Notes: a model not told the origin generated them from the letters alone. A DNA stretch of 64,000 nucleotides from Streptomyces lydicus (GCF_001729485.1 NZ_CP017157.1:992001-1056000), one strand, 5' to 3'. Counted from the stretch's first letter, positions 34,557 to 44,215 are shown. Numbers and translations: made by a program.

Positions 34557-37500
34557 TCACCGCTCCATCAGGTCCGCGACCCGCCCCGCCGCACCACCGT
34601 CGTCCCGGTGGCAGAACGTCTCCCGGAAATCCTCGTACGCCTCCGCCGACGCCGCCGCGATGGCGTCCAGATCGCCCAGCGCGTCGATCAGCTCACCCGT
34701 CGTGGCCAGCAGCGGACCCGGCACCCGCGCCTCGAAATCCAGCGTGAACCCGCGCAACGTGTCGCGGTAGTGCGGCAGATCCGGGGTGAGGAACAGCATC
34801 GGACGCCCGGTGTTCGCGAAATCCACCGCCAGCGACGAATAGTCGGTGACCAGCACGTCCGCGGCCAGCAGCAGCTCGGTGGCGTCCGGGTGCGCCGACA
34901 CGTCCAGCGCGAACGGCGCGTGGTGCGCCGGCAACCGGTCCGCGACCAGCGGATGACTGCGCACCAGCAGCACGTGCCCGTCGCCCAGTTCCTCGCGCGC
35001 CAGCCGCAGGTCCAGCGGCAGATGCAGCCGGTGCTGCCCCGTGTCGTACGCCAGGTCGTCCCGCGGCGTCGGCGCGTACAGCACCACCTTCCGGCCCGGC
35101 TCGATACCCAGCCGCTCCCGCACCGCCGCCGCCCGCAGCTCACGGTCCGCCGCGAACAGCGCATCGGTACGCGGCAGCCCCGTCTCCACCAGCCGCCCCG
35201 AGAAGCCCAGCGCCGACCGCAGCACCGGCGTACTGTGCGCGTTCGGCGACAACAGCACGCTCCACTGCCGGCTCACCCGCGGCCGCGCCGCCAGGTGCGC
35301 CAGGCCCGCGCACAGCGTGCCCGCCAGATCCGCGCCGATCCGCTTCAGCGGCGTACCGTGCCAGGTCTGGATGATGCGCTGCCCACCACGCCGGGTGAAC
35401 CACCGCGGCAGATGGGTGTTGGTGACCACCCAGCGGCTGTGCGCCAGCGCCCCGTGCCACTCGGCGCTGCCCACCACCACCGCCCGCGCCGTGTCCGGCA
35501 CCGCGGTCTGCGCGTCCCGCACCGCCCACAGGTGCTCCACGTCCGTCCCCCGGCGCACCAGCTCCTCGTGCACCGCCCGCGGCGAATCCCCGTACGCCCG
35601 CCCACCGAAACTGCTGTACAGCACGGTGTCCCGCAGCGGACGGGAGCGGTGCAGCGCATAGTGCTGCTCGCGCAGCACCCGCCGCCGGTACGGGCCCCGG
35701 TCACCCGCCGGCACCGCCGGCCCCGCGATCACCAGCGCCTCGTCGTACCGCTGCCGGTCCAGGGCCAGCGGCTTGCCGCGCACCGTACGCGACGCCGGCA
35801 GCCCGTCCAGGACCGACGGCGCGATCCGCACCGGCGCGTCCGGCACCGGACCCGGCACGCCCCGCTCCCGCAGGTGCAGCGTCCACCGGCCCTCGCGCAG
35901 CGGCACCGGCCCCGCCAGCGACGGCACCGCCCCCAGCGGCAGCACCCCGTGGAACCGGCCCTCCTCGTGCCGGTTCGCGAACGCCAGCTCCGCGGCGTGC
36001 GCGGCGTCCTTCAGCACCAGCTCGGAGGCGTGCGGCGCGGCGTCCGGCAGCCGCCCCGACACCAGCAGCGTGCCGTCCGCCCGCCACAGCACCCGGTCCA
36101 GCCACGGCTGCGGCGTACGGTCGTGCAGCACCAGATCCCCGCCCGGGGTGGCCGCCACGACCAGCTCCCGGCCGTGCGGCAGCGGATACGCCACCGGCGC
36201 CGACCGCGGATCGCAGGCCACCGCGTCCGTACCGCCGTCGGCGAGCACCAGCTCCGCCAGCCAGCTCTCGGTGTGCGCCGCGGGAATCGCCGCCGGCGCC
36301 CCGTCCCGCGGCGGACGCGCCGCCGCCACCGCCTCCGCCCGGACCCGCACCGCCACCTCGCCGCCGTCCCCCGGCGCCGCCTCCACCGGGAACGCCACCA
36401 CCGTGCCCGTCCCCCGGTGCGTCAGCCGCAGCGCCGTCGGCGCCGGCCCCGGCGCCGCCACCGTCACCTCCACGTCGCCGCCCGCCGCCCGGTGCCCCAC
36501 CAGCCACCGCGTACGGCGCGCCACCGACAGCCGCAGCCGCCCCTCCTCGTACCACGGCGTGACCCGCACCCGGCCCGCCGCGCCCTCGTCCGCCACGTCC
36601 CGGGCCGACGGCGCGGCACCCGACCCCGTCTCCGGCGCGACCGGCGCCGCCACCCGCACCACACCCCCCGACGCGAGCAGCACCCCCACCGACCAGTCGC
36701 CCTCCTCGAAGCGGCCACCCCGCCGCAACCGTGCCGGATCCACCCGCACCTCGAAGCCCGACCAGTCGTAACAGTGCAGCTCCTGACCGGACTCGGCGGT
36801 CGCCTCCGGCATCAGCACCGGCCGCAGCGGCAGCAGCACCCGGCGCCGCCCGCACGACAGCACCACCGCCCGCAGATAGCCGTGCCGGTGCGCGGCATCC
36901 ACATTGCGCAGATACGCATAGCCCCGCAGCAGCAGCGCACCGTCCCGCCACACCGCCTCCACCACCCGCGCCCGCGCCGGGAAATCCGCCCGCTCCAGCC
37001 GCGTCACCCCCGGCGGCAGCTCCAGCGACGGACGCAGCGGCAGCACCGCCCGCTTCCGCAGCGGCGGCCCCGCCACCGTGAACCCGGCCGGATTGCGCGC
37101 CTCGTGCCCCAGCAGCGTCAGCAGATCCGCCGGCCGCCCGGCCCGGATCAGGTACCAGCGCATCCGCAGCTCCACCGGAAGCCCCGGGAACAACCCCGGA
37201 TCCACCTCCGACAGGAACCCCCGCGCACAGTCCAGGAACGCCGTCCGCGCCTCGGGCGCCGCCCCCGGCAGCCCCTCCACCAGATCCAGCAGCCCACCCG
37301 TGAGCAGCCACCGGTCGTAGTCCGCCGCATACGCGTTCAGCTGCACCCGCGCCGGATCGGCGAGGAACCGGCGCACCCCCGCCACCGCCGCGAACCGGTC
37401 CCGCACCCCCCGCGCATCGGGCCGCCGGTGCCGGTCCGGGCCCTCCGGCAGACGCCGGTAACACACGTGCTCGTGCAGCACGTCGACCGTCCTCGCCAGG

Positions 37501-38117
37501 AAGTGCGCGGGCAGCGTCACCGCCTCGTCATGGCACAACTCGCCCTCCGGGAAAGCGAATGCGCACCGGTCCCAGAACGCCCGCCGGAACACCTTGTTCC
37601 GCGCGAAATGATCCCGCAGCAGCGTCAGGTCCTCGGTGACGTGCGTCCGCAACACCGTCCGGTGCGCCACCGGATGCTCCGCCGACTGACTGCGCCCGCC
37701 CGCCCCCAGCAGATACACGTTGCCGGTCGCCAGATCCGAACCGGACGCGTCCAGCAGCCCCACCAGATCCTCGTACGCCCGCGGCAGCAGCACATCGTCC
37801 GCGTCCAGGAACGCCAGGTAGTCGGTGTGCGGAAAGGCGTGCCGGGCACCGGTGTTGCGGACCGCACCGCACCCCGGCGCCGCACCCTTCCCCGGATGGT
37901 GCACGATCCGGAACCGCGGATCCCGCTCCGCGAACCGGCGGGCCACCGCCGCCGGCGTACCCGGCACCGCACCCCCCTCCCCGGGCCCGGTGTCCACCAT
38001 CACCACGTCCAGCCCGGTCAGCGTCTGCGCCGCCACCGACTCCAGGCACTCCTCCACATTCCGCTCGGACCCCTCGCTGCGATGGACCGGGACGACGACC
38101 GTGAGTCGGGGCTTCAT
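34557..38117 (-). CDS. Large GT2 / TagF-like glycerophosphotransferase fusion
   Basis: A protein of 1186 residues. The N-terminal GT2 domain (1-260) has LTVVVPVHRSEGSERNVEEC and the DXD region YLAFLDADDVLLPRAYEDL. A middle part of about 450 residues is beta-rich and nonconserved. The C-terminal TagF-like domain (about 800-1170) carries IIQTWHGTPLKRIGADL, KVVLYAPTPRDDLAYD and VLVTDYSSLAVDFANTGRP, the motifs of poly(glycerol phosphate) polymerases. It shares this architecture with the 785-residue protein at 20303 but has a much longer middle. The ATG at 38117 (MKPRLTVVVPV) begins the conserved domain. It is probably a second polymerase or polymer-modifying enzyme of the same pathway. Confidence 0.86.
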   Translation of the reverse strand: MKPRLTVVVPVHRSEGSERNVEECLESVAAQTLTGLDVVMVDTGPGEGGAVPGTPAAVARRFAERDPRFRIVHHPGKGAAPGCGAVRNTGARHAFPHTDYLAFLDADDVLLPRAYEDLVGLLDASGSDLATGNVYLLGAGGRSQSAEHPVAHRTVLRTHVTEDLTLLRDHFARNKVFRRAFWDRCAFAFPEGELCHDEAVTLPAHFLARTVDVLHEHVCYRRLPEGPDRHRRPDARGVRDRFAAVAGVRRFLADPARVQLNAYAADYDRWLLTGGLLDLVEGLPGAAPEARTAFLDCARGFLSEVDPGLFPGLPVELRMRWYLIRAGRPADLLTLLGHEARNPAGFTVAGPPLRKRAVLPLRPSLELPPGVTRLERADFPARARVVEAVWRDGALLLRGYAYLRNVDAAHRHGYLRAVVLSCGRRRVLLPLRPVLMPEATAESGQELHCYDWSGFEVRVDPARLRRGGRFEEGDWSVGVLLASGGVVRVAAPVAPETGSGAAPSARDVADEGAAGRVRVTPWYEEGRLRLSVARRTRWLVGHRAAGGDVEVTVAAPGPAPTALRLTHRGTGTVVAFPVEAAPGDGGEVAVRVRAEAVAAARPPRDGAPAAIPAAHTESWLAELVLADGGTDAVACDPRSAPVAYPLPHGRELVVAATPGGDLVLHDRTPQPWLDRVLWRADGTLLVSGRLPDAAPHASELVLKDAAHAAELAFANRHEEGRFHGVLPLGAVPSLAGPVPLREGRWTLHLRERGVPGPVPDAPVRIAPSVLDGLPASRTVRGKPLALDRQRYDEALVIAGPAVPAGDRGPYRRRVLREQHYALHRSRPLRDTVLYSSFGGRAYGDSPRAVHEELVRRGTDVEHLWAVRDAQTAVPDTARAVVVGSAEWHGALAHSRWVVTNTHLPRWFTRRGGQRIIQTWHGTPLKRIGADLAGTLCAGLAHLAARPRVSRQWSVLLSPNAHSTPVLRSALGFSGRLVETGLPRTDALFAADRELRAAAVRERLGIEPGRKVVLYAPTPRDDLAYDTGQHRLHLPLDLRLAREELGDGHVLLVRSHPLVADRLPAHHAPFALDVSAHPDATELLLAADVLVTDYSSLAVDFANTGRPMLFLTPDLPHYRDTLRGFTLDFEARVPGPLLATTGELIDALGDLDAIAAASAEAYEDFRETFCHRDDGGAAGRVADLMER

Positions 38118-38364
38118 ACGCGGACCGAGCCTTTCCGGACTGGCGATGCACAAGACCGGTCCCTTCAACTCGCCACCGCCACCACGGTCACCGGATCTGC
38201 GCTGAAAGGGTGAGAGGCCCCCGCCGGCGCACCCGCCCGACAGATCACGCCCCGTGGTGAGCGCTCGGCGCGCCGTGACCACCCGCCGCGTCCGATGCCG
38301 TAGACCCGAGGCACAGCGTCAAGGCGCCCCCGCGCCGCGTCCCAGGGAAGGTGACCGCGTCCCG

Positions 38365-39051
38365 ATGCCCGGCCGAACCGACAGCTCCGCCACCACCGAC
38401 AGCTCCGACGCCCAGCCACCCGGCAGCGAACCCCGCCCCGCCCATCCCACCGACACCACGGGCACCGCACCGGCCGCCTCCACCGCACGCCTGCCCGCCG
38501 AGCAGCCCCGCAGCCGCCTCACCCGCCTGCTGCCCACCCGCGCCCCCTACCGCCGCCAACTCCGGCGGCTCGGCGCCGGACGCGTCCTGGAGATCGGCTG
38601 CGGCGACGGCGACACCCTCGCCGGCTGCGCCCCCGGCAGCGTCGGCATCGACCACGACCCGCAGGCCGTCGCCCGCTGCCGCACCCGCGGTCTGACCGCC
38701 TGCACCCCCGCCGCCTTCCTCGCCGGCCCGCACGCCCGTCCCGGCGCCTTCGACGCCCTGCTCTCCGCCCACGTCCTGGAACACCTCGACGACGAACAGG
38801 CCGAAAGCCTGCTGCGCGCCTACCTCCCCTATGTACGGCCCGGCGGCGCCGCCGTACTGATCACCCCGCAGGAAGCCGGCCACCGCGCCGGCCCCGACCC
38901 GGTCCGCTTCACCGACTTCCCCCTGCTCCGCGCCTTCGCCGAATCCGCCGGCCTGACCGTCCGGCGCACCTACTCCCACCCGCTGCCCCGGCCCGCCGGA
39001 CTGCTGCTCCGCGCCAACGTGTTCGTCCTGATCGCCCAGGTACCGGCCTGA
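38365..39051 (+). CDS. Class I SAM-dependent methyltransferase
   Basis: A protein of 228 residues. Motif I is GRVLEIGCGDGDTLAGC, motif II-like acidic residues are in GIDHDPQAVARC, and ALLSAHVLEHLDDEQAE plus LPYVRPGGAAVLITPQE are standard Methyltransf_11/25 features. The first ~60 residues are low-complexity Pro/Thr/Ser. Its substrate is unknown; the setting suggests a sugar, lipid or polymer intermediate. The ATG at 38365 has GAAGGTGA upstream. It diverges from the large GT2/TagF-like gene across 247 bases with no clear promoter motif and is convergent with the next methyltransferase. Confidence 0.82.
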   Translation: MPGRTDSSATTDSSDAQPPGSEPRPAHPTDTTGTAPAASTARLPAEQPRSRLTRLLPTRAPYRRQLRRLGAGRVLEIGCGDGDTLAGCAPGSVGIDHDPQAVARCRTRGLTACTPAAFLAGPHARPGAFDALLSAHVLEHLDDEQAESLLRAYLPYVRPGGAAVLITPQEAGHRAGPDPVRFTDFPLLRAFAESAGLTVRRTYSHPLPRPAGLLLRANVFVLIAQVPA

Positions 39052-39141
39052 CCGCCCCGCACCGCCCCGCACCGCACCGCACGGCCCCGGACACGCCGCG
39101 GGCCGGGACGGCCACCCCGCCCCGGCCCGCGCCCACCGTCC

Positions 39142-40101
39142 TCAGCGCGTACGCGCCCGCCGACGGGCCCGCACGATCGCCCGCGTGACGATCGGCGGCA
39201 GCACGTCCAGCGCGACCTTCCGCACCGTGCTGCGCGTCGGCACCGGCGGCCGGGGCCCCGGACGGGCCGCCGACGCGCGCGGCTCCCGCGCCGCCGGCCC
39301 CGGCACCGCCCGCGCCGCCGGCGCCGCCTTGTGCCGGGACACCGGCTGCGCCGGCTCCTTGGCCCCCTTGGCGCTCAGCCGCACCAGCGGCGCGTCATTG
39401 ACGTACTGCACCTCGTGCCAGATGTCGCCACGGCCCTTGATCCACTCCACCAGTGCCTTCTGCAGCGGCTCGGGATCACCCCACGTCCCGTAGAACTTGG
39501 TGCCCGTGATGCAGACGGGGCGCAGCCCCTCGTTCGCCACCGCCTGCCACGTGGCCGCGGCCACCCCCGGGCAGTGCTCCGCGCGGTAGTCGTCCAGCAC
39601 CACCACGCCGCTGCCGGTGAGCAGCTCACGCACCGCGAGGATGTCGCCGTGCACATGCTCGTACAGATGCGAGGCGTCGATGTGCGCGAAACGCACCGAC
39701 CCCGCCTCGACATGGTCACTGACGGCCGAACTCAGACCCTGCACGATCGTCGGCAACTCGTCATGGAACGCGCGGTAGTTCGCCTCGAAGGCGCGGCGGG
39801 TCAGCGTCGCGTAGGACTTCTTCATCTCCTTGGAGTTCGAGGCGTCCTCGGCGGGGGAGTCGAAGAGGTCGCAGACCGTGAAGCGCTCGCCGTCCCGCAG
39901 CCGGGCGCCGAGGAAGATCGCGCTCTTGCCCATGTACGCGCCCAGTTCCAGCAGATCACCCCGCTCGGAACGGTCCTGCTGATACGCCAGGAACCAGTCG
40001 AACAGCAGCTGATCTGCGGTGAAGAACCAGCCTTTGACGTCGGACAGCCGGGTGGGGCGCGGGAGTTGTTCGGCACTCTGGTCTGCGATGGGGGCAGTCA
40101 T
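39142..40101 (-). CDS. SAM-dependent methyltransferase, Methyltransf_24/TylF-like
   Basis: A protein of 319 residues. The SAM-binding segment is GDLLELGAYMGKSAIFLGAR, with an acidic residue in RFTVCDLFDS, FAHIDASHLYEHVHGDILAV and GSGVVVLDDYRAEHCPGV, as in the Methyltransf_24 group that methylates sugars or small molecules. The last ~65 residues are Ala/Pro/Arg-rich and basic, perhaps a membrane- or polymer-contact tail. The ATG at 40101 has GGAGAC upstream. Its position ends the glycopolymer locus, suggesting polymer methylation, which is inference. Confidence 0.82.
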   Translation of the reverse strand: MTAPIADQSAEQLPRPTRLSDVKGWFFTADQLLFDWFLAYQQDRSERGDLLELGAYMGKSAIFLGARLRDGERFTVCDLFDSPAEDASNSKEMKKSYATLTRRAFEANYRAFHDELPTIVQGLSSAVSDHVEAGSVRFAHIDASHLYEHVHGDILAVRELLTGSGVVVLDDYRAEHCPGVAAATWQAVANEGLRPVCITGTKFYGTWGDPEPLQKALVEWIKGRGDIWHEVQYVNDAPLVRLSAKGAKEPAQPVSRHKAAPAARAVPGPAAREPRASAARPGPRPPVPTRSTVRKVALDVLPPIVTRAIVRARRRARTR

Positions 40102-40490
40102 GTGCGGTCCGTCTCCAGACGGTCGGGAACGTAGGGCCATGTGCGCTGTAGGAGAGGCAGAAAAGGGACGGGGGATACAGGGGGGATGCGGAGAACCTGT
40201 GCAGTTATGGACGACGCCCGGCACACACCGTGGCGCAGGGCGCGGCCCGCACCGGGACCAGGGCGCCCTCGCTCGTCACGCAAACGTGCGAGCCCCGCCC
40301 GTCAGTCTCCCCGACGGGGCGCCGCCGCACCATGCGTTTCACGGCAGTGACCGACATCGTAGGGGGACGGACATGAACGGGAGATAACAACGGCCCGGCC
40401 GCTCCTGGACCCGCCCGCCGCCCCGGGGCCGCCCCGCCCCCGGACCTGCCCCCTGCCCGGGGCCCGTCCCGCCCCCGGGCCCGCCCCGCC
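40102..40490. other. Intergenic region between methyltransferase and sugar permease genes
   Basis: This 389-base gap holds the promoter region of the minus-strand methyltransferase. TACGTT occurs on that strand near 40126-40131 as a possible -10. A hairpin-forming stretch lies at about 40293-40322 (CCCGTC with GACGGG). At 40430-40490, just beyond the sugar operon end, runs of CCCGGGCCCGCCCC can fold and may terminate it. No gene is seen. Confidence 0.4.
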
Positions 40491-41414
40491 TCACTTCACC
40501 GCGCCCGCCATCACACCCGACACGAACTGCCGCTGGAACGCGAAGAACACGATCAACGGCACCACCATCGACACGAACGCCCCCGGCGCCAGCACATCGA
40601 TGTTGTTGCCGAACTGCCGCACCTCCTGCTGCAGCGCCACCGTGATCGGCGGACTGCCGCTGTCCGCGAAGATCAACGCCACCAGCATGTCGTTCCACAC
40701 CCACAGGAACTGGAAGATCCCCAGCGACGCGATGGCCGGACCCCCCAGCGGCATCACCACCCGGGTGAACAGCCGCAGCTCACCCGCCCCGTCCAGTCGG
40801 GCCGCCTCCAGCAGCTCCCGCGGGATCTCCGCGAAGAAGTTCCGCAGCAGGAACACCGCGAACGGCAACCCGAACGCCGTATGGAACAAGATCACCCCGG
40901 CCGTCGTCTCGAACAGCCCCACCGCACCGAACAACTTCGCCACCGGAATCAGCGCCACCTGCACCGGCACCACCAACAGCCCCACCACGACCATGAACCA
41001 GCCGTCCCGGCCCGGAAAATCCATCCACGCGAAGGCATAACCCGCCAGCGAACCGATGACCACCACCAGCACCGTCGCCGGCACCGTGATCTCCGCCGTG
41101 GTCAGCAGCGAACCCATCACCTTCCCGTTCGACAACAACTGGCTGTAATTGGCGAACGTGATCTCCGCCGGCTTCGTGAACACCTCCCACCAGCCGGACT
41201 CCGCGATCTGCTGCGGACTGCGCAACGACGACAGCAGCAACCCCACCGAAGGCATCAACCAGAACAGCGCCACCAGCACCAGGAACACCCGCACCGCGCC
41301 GCCACCGGTCCGCGCCGCCAGACGCCCGGCGAACGACCGCCCCACCCGCCGCCCCGCGCCCCCGCCCGGCCGGCCCGCCACCACCCCGTCCACGGACGTC
41401 ATCGACGAGGTCAT
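40491..41414 (-). CDS. Carbohydrate ABC transporter permease (MalG-like)
   Basis: A protein of 307 residues with six membrane helices, among them VFLVLVALFWLMPSVGLLLS and VLVVVIGSLAGYAFAWMDF. The binding-protein-dependent permease EAA loop is ELLEAARLDGAGELRLFTRV, with the conserved ASLGIFQFLWVWNDM and a C-terminal FQRQFVSGVMAGAVK typical of MalG. The Gly/Arg-rich N-terminal ~30 residues resemble the tail of its partner. It overlaps the upstream permease gene by four bases (ATGA). No MsiK-type ATPase gene is here, so the ATPase is presumably shared and encoded elsewhere, as is usual in Streptomyces. Confidence 0.92.
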   Translation of the reverse strand: MTSSMTSVDGVVAGRPGGGAGRRVGRSFAGRLAARTGGGAVRVFLVLVALFWLMPSVGLLLSSLRSPQQIAESGWWEVFTKPAEITFANYSQLLSNGKVMGSLLTTAEITVPATVLVVVIGSLAGYAFAWMDFPGRDGWFMVVVGLLVVPVQVALIPVAKLFGAVGLFETTAGVILFHTAFGLPFAVFLLRNFFAEIPRELLEAARLDGAGELRLFTRVVMPLGGPAIASLGIFQFLWVWNDMLVALIFADSGSPPITVALQQEVRQFGNNIDVLAPGAFVSMVVPLIVFFAFQRQFVSGVMAGAVK

Positions 41415-42784
41415 CGGCGACGCTCCTTCCGCAGGCGCCGGAGATTCACGTACATCACCGGCAGCACCAGCAACAGCAGGAACACAGCGATCGCACTACC
41501 CAGCCCCTCGTCCACATCCGTCCCGAACGACGACTGGAACAACTGCAACGCCAGCACATTCGCCGACCGGAGGCTCGACCCCGGCGCGATGATGTACACC
41601 AGGTCGAAGATCTTCAGCACATTGATCATCAACGTGACCAGCACCACCACCAGAACCGGCGCCAGCAACGGCACCGTGATCCGCCGGAACACCTGCCACT
41701 CACCCGCCCCGTCCACCCGCGCCGCCTCCAACAACTCCCGCGGCACCCCCGCCAGACCCGCCGCGATCAACACCATCGCGAAACCCGCCCACATCCACAC
41801 GTACGACCCGATGATGGCCGGCGTCACCAGCGCCGGACCCAGCCACTCGACCCCGTGGTACGCCGCCGCGAAATTCGCCCCCGGCAACCGCAGCCGCGCC
41901 CCGTCCGCCGCCCCGCCGGGCAGCGTGAACGTCCCGTTCGCCGCCGTCATCGCCGACGCCACCACCGCACCACCCCGGACCGCCTCCACCCGCAGCCCCG
42001 CCAGCGCCTTCTCGTTCCCGTCGATCACCCCCGGCCGACCGCCGCCACCACGGGTGAAGTCCAGCCACACCGTGCCCGAGACCACCCCCGGCCGCCGCGC
42101 CGCCGCCCCCGCCGGCCGCGCCCCCCGCAGATCGTCCTGCCGAGCCGCCACCAACGGCAGCTCCACCCGCGCACCCGCCCGCACCGCCGACCGCGTCGTG
42201 AACCCGCCACCACCCGACGGCCGCAACTCCGAACGCGGCCGCGGCTTCGCCCCGGGAAACGGCGCCGGATCACTGAACGTGTCATGCACCGACACCCACA
42301 CCGCGTTCGCCACCCCCCGCTCCGGCGCCTGGTCGTACACCAGCCGGAAGATGATCCCCGCCGCCAGCATCGAGATCGCCATCGGCATGAACACCACCAG
42401 CTTGAACGCGGTCCCCCAACGGATCCGCTCCGTCAGCACCGCGAACACCAGCCCCAGCGCCGTCGACACCGTCGGCGCCACCACCACCCACACCACGTTG
42501 TTCCGCAAAGCGGTACGAATGCCCTCGTCCGAGAACATCTCCCCGTAATTGCCCAGCCCCACGAAACCGCTGCCCGACGCGTCGAACAGACTCCGGTAGA
42601 CCGAGAACACGATAGGATACACCACCAGCGCCCCCAGCAACACCAGCGCCGGCAGAAGGAACACCACCGCCACCCACCGCCGGGTACCCGTCACCCGCCG
42701 GCCGCCGCGACGGCCGGCGCGCACGCCACCACCCCGGCCCCGGCCACCCGGACGGCCCACCTTGCTGACCCCTGCGTCGCTCAT
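41411..42784 (-). CDS. Carbohydrate ABC transporter permease (MalF-like) with inserted domain
   Basis: A protein of 457 residues, about 150 longer than a usual permease of this kind. Helices and the EAA loop (ELLEAARVDGAGEWQVFRRI) are normal. Residues ~158-318, between LAAGIIFRLVYDQ and ALVTPAIIGSYVWMW, form an extracytoplasmic insert. Part of it (SGTVWLDF ... ALAGLRVEAV ... ASAMTAANGTFTLPGG) reads like an SdrD-B/carboxypeptidase-regulatory beta domain. E. coli MalF also has a large periplasmic loop that contacts the binding protein, so a similar role is plausible. The N-terminal 35 residues are Gly/Arg-rich. The ATG at 42784 follows GGGGATC. Confidence 0.88.
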   Translation of the reverse strand: MSDAGVSKVGRPGGRGRGGGVRAGRRGGRRVTGTRRWVAVVFLLPALVLLGALVVYPIVFSVYRSLFDASGSGFVGLGNYGEMFSDEGIRTALRNNVVWVVVAPTVSTALGLVFAVLTERIRWGTAFKLVVFMPMAISMLAAGIIFRLVYDQAPERGVANAVWVSVHDTFSDPAPFPGAKPRPRSELRPSGGGGFTTRSAVRAGARVELPLVAARQDDLRGARPAGAAARRPGVVSGTVWLDFTRGGGGRPGVIDGNEKALAGLRVEAVRGGAVVASAMTAANGTFTLPGGAADGARLRLPGANFAAAYHGVEWLGPALVTPAIIGSYVWMWAGFAMVLIAAGLAGVPRELLEAARVDGAGEWQVFRRITVPLLAPVLVVVLVTLMINVLKIFDLVYIIAPGSSLRSANVLALQLFQSSFGTDVDEGLGSAIAVFLLLLVLPVMYVNLRRLRKERRR

Positions 42785-42829
42785 CGTGACGATCCCCCGG
42801 TCCCGGTCGAGACGGTCGGCGGCGGACGC

Positions 42830-44215
42830 TCAGCGCCCGAACGACTTCGCGGCGTCCTTCTCCAGCCGCGCCTGCGTCCCCGCGATGTCCTTGGGGCTCT
42901 TCAAGAAGTCCTGCAGGTCCTTCCACTCGCCCTGCCCGGGCTTGCCGCCGAAGGACGCCGGCGCCTGGTCCGACATGTCGAACCGGAAGTCGTCACCCGC
43001 CGCGATCAACGCCTTCGCGATCTCACGCATCACACCGTCCGCGTACGCCGCCTGATCCAGCGCCTTGTTCGGCGAGACGAAACCCCCCGCCTGCGCCCAG
43101 ATCTTCGCCGCGTCCGTCGACGCCAGGAACGTCAGCAGCGCCTGCGCCGCCTTGCTGTCCTTCAGCGCCACCGCCACGTCCCCACCGGTCACCACCGGCG
43201 ACTTCGCACCCACCGCCGGGAACGGGAACACCTTCGCGTCCTTGCCGACCTTCGCCTTCGTCTGCGCGATGTTGGCCGCCGCGAAATCCGCCGACGAGAC
43301 CATCGCCGCCTTCGGGGCGTCCCCACCGCTGAACGTCTGCGTCACCGCCGTCGGGAAATCCGTCTGCAGCGCCCCCGCGTTACCGCCCGCCAGCAGATCC
43401 TTACGGCCGAACAACTGCCCCAGCGTGGTCAGCGCCTGCCGCACCGACGCATCGGTCCACTTGATCCGGTGCTGCGCCAGCCGGTCGTACTTCTCCGGCC
43501 CGGCCTGCGACAGATAGATGTTCTCGAACCAGTCCGTCAGCGTCCAGCCGTCCGCACCCCCCACCGACACCGGCTCGACCCCCGACTCGGAGATCGTCTG
43601 CGCCGCCTTGAGGAACTGCGGCCAGGTCTTCGGCTCCGTCACCCCCGCATTGCCGAACGCCCGGGCGTTGTACCAGACCAGCGACTTGTTGCTGGCCTTG
43701 AAGTAGACGCCGTACGCGGTGCCCTTGTGCGCACCGAGGTCCTGCCAGCCCTTGGAATAGTTCTTCGCGAGCTGCGCCCTGGCGTCCGGGCCCAGCGGCT
43801 TCAGCCAGCCCTTCGCGGCGAACTCGTTGAGCACGCCCACCTGCTGAAGCATCGCCACATCCGGCGGGCCCCCACCGGCGATCTTCGACCCGATGAACCC
43901 GGCCATGTCGTCACCGCTGGGCACGAAGTCGACCTTGGCGCCGGTCCGCCGCTCGAACTCGTCCAGCACCTTGCCGAAATTCTCCCGCTCCGGCCCCGTC
44001 CACACGGCAGTGACCTGCAACTTCTGCCCGTCGAGCTTCGGCAGCCGCACGGTGGGCGCAGTCGACCCGCCGCCCTTGCCCCCGCCACTCCCGCCCCCCT
44101 CGGAACCGCCACTGCCGCCTCCGCCGCAGCCGGCCAACCCCAGCGCCAGGGCCACCGCCGCACCCCCCGCCAGCACCCTCCCGGCCGTCCCCGTACGCCC
44201 AAGTCCTCTACGCAT
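42830..44215 (-). CDS. Sugar-binding lipoprotein of ABC transporter
   Basis: A protein of 461 residues. The lipoprotein signal (MRRGLGRTG, then a hydrophobic run) ends in the lipobox LAGC, followed by a long Gly/Ser linker (about residues 31-51). The body matches extracellular solute-binding family 1: TAVWTGPERENFGKVLDEFERR, FVPSGDDMAGFIGSKIAGG and YFKASNKSLVWYNARAFGN. It captures a sugar or oligosaccharide outside the membrane and passes it to the two permeases downstream, 45 bases away. The ligand cannot be told from the sequence. A GGGGG run precedes the ATG at 44215. Confidence 0.92.
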   Translation of the reverse strand: MRRGLGRTGTAGRVLAGGAAVALALGLAGCGGGGSGGSEGGGSGGGKGGGSTAPTVRLPKLDGQKLQVTAVWTGPERENFGKVLDEFERRTGAKVDFVPSGDDMAGFIGSKIAGGGPPDVAMLQQVGVLNEFAAKGWLKPLGPDARAQLAKNYSKGWQDLGAHKGTAYGVYFKASNKSLVWYNARAFGNAGVTEPKTWPQFLKAAQTISESGVEPVSVGGADGWTLTDWFENIYLSQAGPEKYDRLAQHRIKWTDASVRQALTTLGQLFGRKDLLAGGNAGALQTDFPTAVTQTFSGGDAPKAAMVSSADFAAANIAQTKAKVGKDAKVFPFPAVGAKSPVVTGGDVAVALKDSKAAQALLTFLASTDAAKIWAQAGGFVSPNKALDQAAYADGVMREIAKALIAAGDDFRFDMSDQAPASFGGKPGQGEWKDLQDFLKSPKDIAGTQARLEKDAAKSFGR

